From Streptomyces sp. NBC_00091 (GTDB lineage Bacteria; Actinomycetota; Actinomycetes; Streptomycetales; Streptomycetaceae), in the NCBI RefSeq assembly GCF_026343185.1, contig NZ_JAPEMA010000001.1, forward strand, positions 2,480,001-2,544,000: a DNA stretch of 64,000 nucleotides, in the 5' to 3' direction. Within the stretch, counting starts at the first letter, position 1. The number at the start of each line of letters is the position of its first letter. A program made the position numbers and the translations under genes. Of this stretch, positions 61,085 to 64,000 are shown one piece after another. The notes beneath the pieces were generated by a model. It was not told the DNA's origin. It was given only the letters and a program-made list of their open reading frames with translations, and made no database searches.

Positions 61085-61503
61085 GAGCGCTCGTTCCTTT
61101 CCGTTGAACGCCGAGGGCCACATCACACCATGTAACCGGTGTTTCACCACACGTACACGTTTCGCGTCACTGTCCGCCAGAAGCAGGTTCACACGGTTCG
61201 TGCAGTTTTCTTACGGGTCCGTCAAACGTCCGGCGGGGACCCGGAGCGAGCGGTCCGGGCGACCCGCACCGGTGTCGAGACCGGCTGCCGCCGCTAAGGA
61301 CGACGGCCCGCGCCGGGCGGTTCCCGGCGGCACCGGGAGGCGTCAACTGACCCCGGGCACCATCGATTACGTACCCGGAGCCCCTGGAGCGCCCGTCCAG
61401 TCGATCGCAAAAACCGTCCGCTTCCCGCTTTTTCCGGCCAAGTTTTAGCCCCGGCTGGACAGTGAGTTGCCGTCCCACGGACACCAGTATTCCCGCCTGG
61501 GCA
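61085..61503. other. 419-bp divergent promoter region, no gene seen
   Basis: Lies between the Prim-Pol-like gene (minus) and the phosphatase gene (plus). It contains no credible frame. A small ATG-less extension of the phosphatase frame reaches back to a GTG at 61462. No repeat, tRNA or clear -10/-35 pair stands out. Confidence 0.5.
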
Positions 61504-63114
61504 ATGCTGGACATCGATCCTTGTGTGCGTGTAGATGTGGATCCATTGATGGCGGCGCAGCACGATCTGGGGGTTTGCGATGCTATATGGCGAATCGCAC
61601 CAGGTGGAAAGGCGGACGCCATGAGCGCCCCGCATCTGCCGAAAGTGGCTGGAATCGATCCAGCAGTTACAGCGTCCGCGCACACTGCGGCGCCCACGCC
61701 CGGTTCCACTCCCGCGACATCCACGTCCACGGCCACGGCCGCGCCAGGGACCGCCACCGGCTCCCCTTCCGCCCGGACCGCCCCCGCCCAGGGCGTTCCG
61801 CCCCCGGCCAGCAGCATCATCCAGGACCGGCTGGCGGGCATGGTCTCCGACCTCACCACCCTCCACGAGCTCACCGAGCGCCTCGCCCGGGCCGGTGACC
61901 TCGACTCCTCCCTCCGGGAGTTCCTGCGCGCCGGAGCCGCCCTCGTCGGCGCCCGCCGCGGACTGGTCGTCCTGGAGCCCTCCGACGGCCTCGGCCCCGC
62001 CACCACCATCGGCCTCGGCCTGGGCCGCGCGGACCTCGGGCACATCGAGACGGTGCCGCGCAGCGCCACCTCGTACGGCCGCATCCTCGACGGACTCCCC
62101 GACGCCCACGGCGGCTCCGAGGTGCTCCCCGAGCCGGGCACGGCGGCGCTCCCCGGCACCGGGGGTTACGAACCCCCCGTCGACCCCCGCCACCGGGAGG
62201 TCGCGGCACGCCTCGGCTACGCCGCCAGCTACGCGCTCCCGCTGACCGCCGACGCCACCGGCCGGCTCGGCGCCGCCGTCTGGCTGTACGACGAGCAGGC
62301 CGAGCCGAGCGAGCGTCAGCGCGACCTCGTCGGGCTGTACGTCCGGCACGCCGCCGAGCACCTGGCCCGGATGGTGGAGGTGACGCGCTCGCGCGACCGC
62401 CTGGCCACCATCTCCGAGGAACTGCTGCCCAGCCGGCTGCCCCGGATCCCGGGCGTCCAGCTCGCCGCCCTGCACCGCACCGGGCCGCACGGCGGCGGCG
62501 ACTGGTACGACGCGCTGCCGCTGCCCGAGGGCGCCATGGGGCTGGCCGTCGGGTCCGTCACCGGCTCCGGTCCCAGCGCCGTCGCCGCGATGGGCCGGCT
62601 GCGGGCCTCGCTGCGCGCGTACGCCGTCATGGAGGGGGAGGACCCCGTCGCGGTCCTGTCCGACCTGGAGCTGCTGCTGCGCCTGACCGAGCCCGCGCGC
62701 GCGGCGACCGCGCTCTTCGCGTACTGCGAGCCCGCCGCCCGCAAGATCATCCTGGCCGGGGCCGGGCACACCCCGCCGCTGCTCATCGGCGAGCGCCGCA
62801 CCGAGTACGTGGAGACCTCCCTCTCGGCTCCGCTGGGGATGCTGGCCTGCTGGGAGGCGCCGAGCGTGGAGATCGAGCCCGCGCCCGGAGAAACGGTGCT
62901 TCTCTACACCGACGGGCTGCTGCGGCGTACCGGCGACCCCATGGACCGGGCCTACGCCCGGCTGCACGCGGCGGCCGCGGGGGTGCCGCGGAGCGCGCGG
63001 GAGGACCCGGCGGCGATCTGCGAGCACATCCTGAAGACGGTGCTGCCCGAGGAGGGGGCCGCCGCGGCCGAGGAGTCCGAGGACGTCGTACTGCTCGCGG
63101 CCCGGTTCGACTGA
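61504..63114 (+). CDS. GAF-SpoIIE/PP2C-family phosphatase with altered metal site
   Basis: 536 residues. A Pro/Thr/Ala-rich segment (52-103) precedes a GAF domain (about 112-290) and a PP2C/SpoIIE domain (about 300-534). GGGDWYDAL (330-338) gives Asp333 and Asp336, but the usual VGDxxGHG reads VGSVTGSG, so the expected Asp is Ser351 and the His is Ser355. LLYTDGLL and the last ESEDVVLLAARF keep their Asp residues. Weak or lost activity is possible. ATG 61504 matches where relatives start; GTG 61462 is an alternative. Neither has a clear ribosome site. A possible partner for the RsbW-like ATPases. Confidence 0.87.
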   Translation: MLDIDPCVRVDVDPLMAAQHDLGVCDAIWRIAPGGKADAMSAPHLPKVAGIDPAVTASAHTAAPTPGSTPATSTSTATAAPGTATGSPSARTAPAQGVPPPASSIIQDRLAGMVSDLTTLHELTERLARAGDLDSSLREFLRAGAALVGARRGLVVLEPSDGLGPATTIGLGLGRADLGHIETVPRSATSYGRILDGLPDAHGGSEVLPEPGTAALPGTGGYEPPVDPRHREVAARLGYAASYALPLTADATGRLGAAVWLYDEQAEPSERQRDLVGLYVRHAAEHLARMVEVTRSRDRLATISEELLPSRLPRIPGVQLAALHRTGPHGGGDWYDALPLPEGAMGLAVGSVTGSGPSAVAAMGRLRASLRAYAVMEGEDPVAVLSDLELLLRLTEPARAATALFAYCEPAARKIILAGAGHTPPLLIGERRTEYVETSLSAPLGMLACWEAPSVEIEPAPGETVLLYTDGLLRRTGDPMDRAYARLHAAAAGVPRSAREDPAAICEHILKTVLPEEGAAAAEESEDVVLLAARFD

Positions 63115-63180
63115 CAACCGCTCCCTCCCCCTCTGACACCCCAGCCCGGCCGCCCGACGGCCGCCCGCCGAGGCCTGCGC

Positions 63181-63213
63181 CCGGTTTGACTGATATGTCA
63201 CAAGTCAAGCCGG
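63181..63213. other. inverted repeat upstream of the aminopeptidase gene
   Basis: CCGGTTTGACT (63181-63191) and AGTCAAGCCGG (63203-63213) form a 10-of-11-bp dyad with TGATATGTCACA between. It could be an operator or a terminator of the phosphatase gene. Confidence 0.45.
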
Positions 63214-63288
63214 GGGCCTTCCCTCCGCACATACGATGGATGAGGTCCGTACCCGGTCCTTGCATGTCGTAGCAGCTGAGGAGATGAC

Positions 63289-64000
63289 GTGGCTGACGAG
63301 CTCACCCCGGAGACCCCGGAAGAAGAGCAGCCCCAGAAGAAGCACAAGCAGCGCAAGAACGCGCTGTACCCGGGCGTCAGCGAGGAACTCGCGGAGAACA
63401 TGCGCAGCGGCTGGGCCGACACCGAACTGCGGGGTCTGGAGCCCATCGCCCAGGCCGGCCACACCGCCGAGCGCCGCGCCGCGCTGTCCGCGCGCTTCCC
63501 GGGCGAGCGCCTGGTGATCCCGGCCGGCCGGCTGAAGACCCGCTCGAACGACACCGAGTACCCCTTCCGCGCCTCGACCGAGTACGCGTACCTCACCGGC
63601 GACCAGACCGAGAACGGCGTCCTGGTCCTGGAGCCCGCCGGGGAGACCGGCCACCAGGCCACCGTCTACCTGCTGCCCCGCTCCGACCGGGAGAACGGCG
63701 AGTTCTGGCTGTCCGGCCAGGGCGAGCTCTGGGTCGGCCGCCGCCACTCCCTCACCGAGGCCGAGCAGCTCCTGGGCATCCCCGCCAAGGACGTGCGCAA
63801 GCTCGCCGAGGCCCTCACCGAGGCCGAGGGCCCGGTCCGGGCCGTCCGCGGCCACGACTCCGTCATCGAGGCCGCCCTCACCGACAAGGTGACCAAGGAG
63901 CGCGACGAGGAGCTGCGCGTCTACCTCTCCGAGGCCCGCGCCGTGAAGGACGCCTTCGAGATCGGCGAGCTGCAGAAGGCCGTCGACTCCACCGTCCGCG
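63289..64000 (+). CDS. Xaa-Pro aminopeptidase (aminopeptidase P), partial
   Basis: 237 codons before the right edge. A Lys/Glu/Gln-rich tail (1-25, ETPEEEQPQKKHKQRK) precedes the AMP_N creatinase-like domain: RRAALSARFPGERLVIPAGRLKTRSNDTEYPFRASTEYAYLTGDQ. The M24 metal-binding half lies beyond the window. The enzyme removes N-terminal residues next to proline. GAGGAGATGAC supports GTG 63289. Confidence 0.92.
   Translation, partial: MADELTPETPEEEQPQKKHKQRKNALYPGVSEELAENMRSGWADTELRGLEPIAQAGHTAERRAALSARFPGERLVIPAGRLKTRSNDTEYPFRASTEYAYLTGDQTENGVLVLEPAGETGHQATVYLLPRSDRENGEFWLSGQGELWVGRRHSLTEAEQLLGIPAKDVRKLAEALTEAEGPVRAVRGHDSVIEAALTDKVTKERDEELRVYLSEARAVKDAFEIGELQKAVDSTVR

Overview
The window is high-GC actinobacterial chromosome, almost certainly Streptomyces. 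Codon third positions are strongly G/C, many genes start with GTG, and several starts look leaderless. Family content is typical of the genus: a WhiJ-type XRE/DUF5753 regulator with an RsbW-like ATPase, the SigF/SigN-type sigma pair, an SSI-type protease inhibitor, DUF5926, and a GAF-SpoIIE phosphatase. Three perfect 16-bp parS palindromes (30771, 44025, 53266) place it in the origin-proximal core rather than a chromosome arm. I see no transposase, integrase or CRISPR array.

Layout. 1-4.4 kb: partial XRE regulator divergent from an RsbW-like ATPase, a solitary contractile-tail sheath gene, a secreted protein and a helix-turn-helix protein with a Pro-Glu linker. 4.4-13.3 kb: an ECF41-type sigma factor divergent from a four-helix membrane protein, a TPR-like/S41 peptidase/membrane operon, a VOC protein, a HhH-GPD repair protein, a repeat-rich intergenic stretch, a cupin and a stand-alone opcA. 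13.4-19.9 kb: HerA-like ATPase, LytR_C protein, upp, universal stress protein, tadA with its partner, and tRNA-Ser(CGA). 19.9-26.9 kb: a candidate structured RNA, sigF and sigN paralogues, a lipoprotein, and a MarR/MFS efflux operon facing a TetR gene. 27-32.8 kb: a two-component system apparently co-transcribed with a GT2/GtrA transferase and a GT39 transferase. 32.9-37.6 kb: amidohydrolase pair, DUF2797 with an Lrp/AsnC regulator, SMP-30 protein, PH-domain protein, tRNA-Arg and tRNA-Ser(GCT). 37.8-44.6 kb: SSI-like inhibitor, a 1092-residue PAS/pseudo-kinase/double-receiver protein, acyl-CoA synthetase and a small SigE-family sigma factor. 44.7-49.4 kb: a five-gene translationally coupled operon resembling the mycobacterial igr steroid side-chain operon. 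49.6-54.9 kb: small secreted and membrane proteins, tRNA-Ser(UGA), a secreted trypsin-like protease, and a LysR/cysteine dioxygenase/YeiH sulfur module. 55-64 kb: HtrA-like protease, glycerophosphodiesterase, RsbW-like ATPase, DUF5926, a PrimPol-like protein, a degenerate SpoIIE phosphatase and a partial aminopeptidase P.

Themes. Regulation dominates: three SigB/F-like or ECF systems, two stand-alone RsbW-like ATPases, two proteins with degenerate signalling domains, and visible candidate operators for MarR, Lrp, ECF41 and a TetR-like factor. Metabolic modules are cysteine oxidation with sulfur-compound export, and CoA-thioester side-chain degradation. Short tandem duplications that straddle stop codons recur at six genes. 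No complete unknown defence or secretion system is visible. The strongest candidates for something undescribed are the structured RNA at 20.3-20.56 kb, the orphan tail sheath, and the degenerate multi-domain signalling protein at 38.35-41.63 kb.
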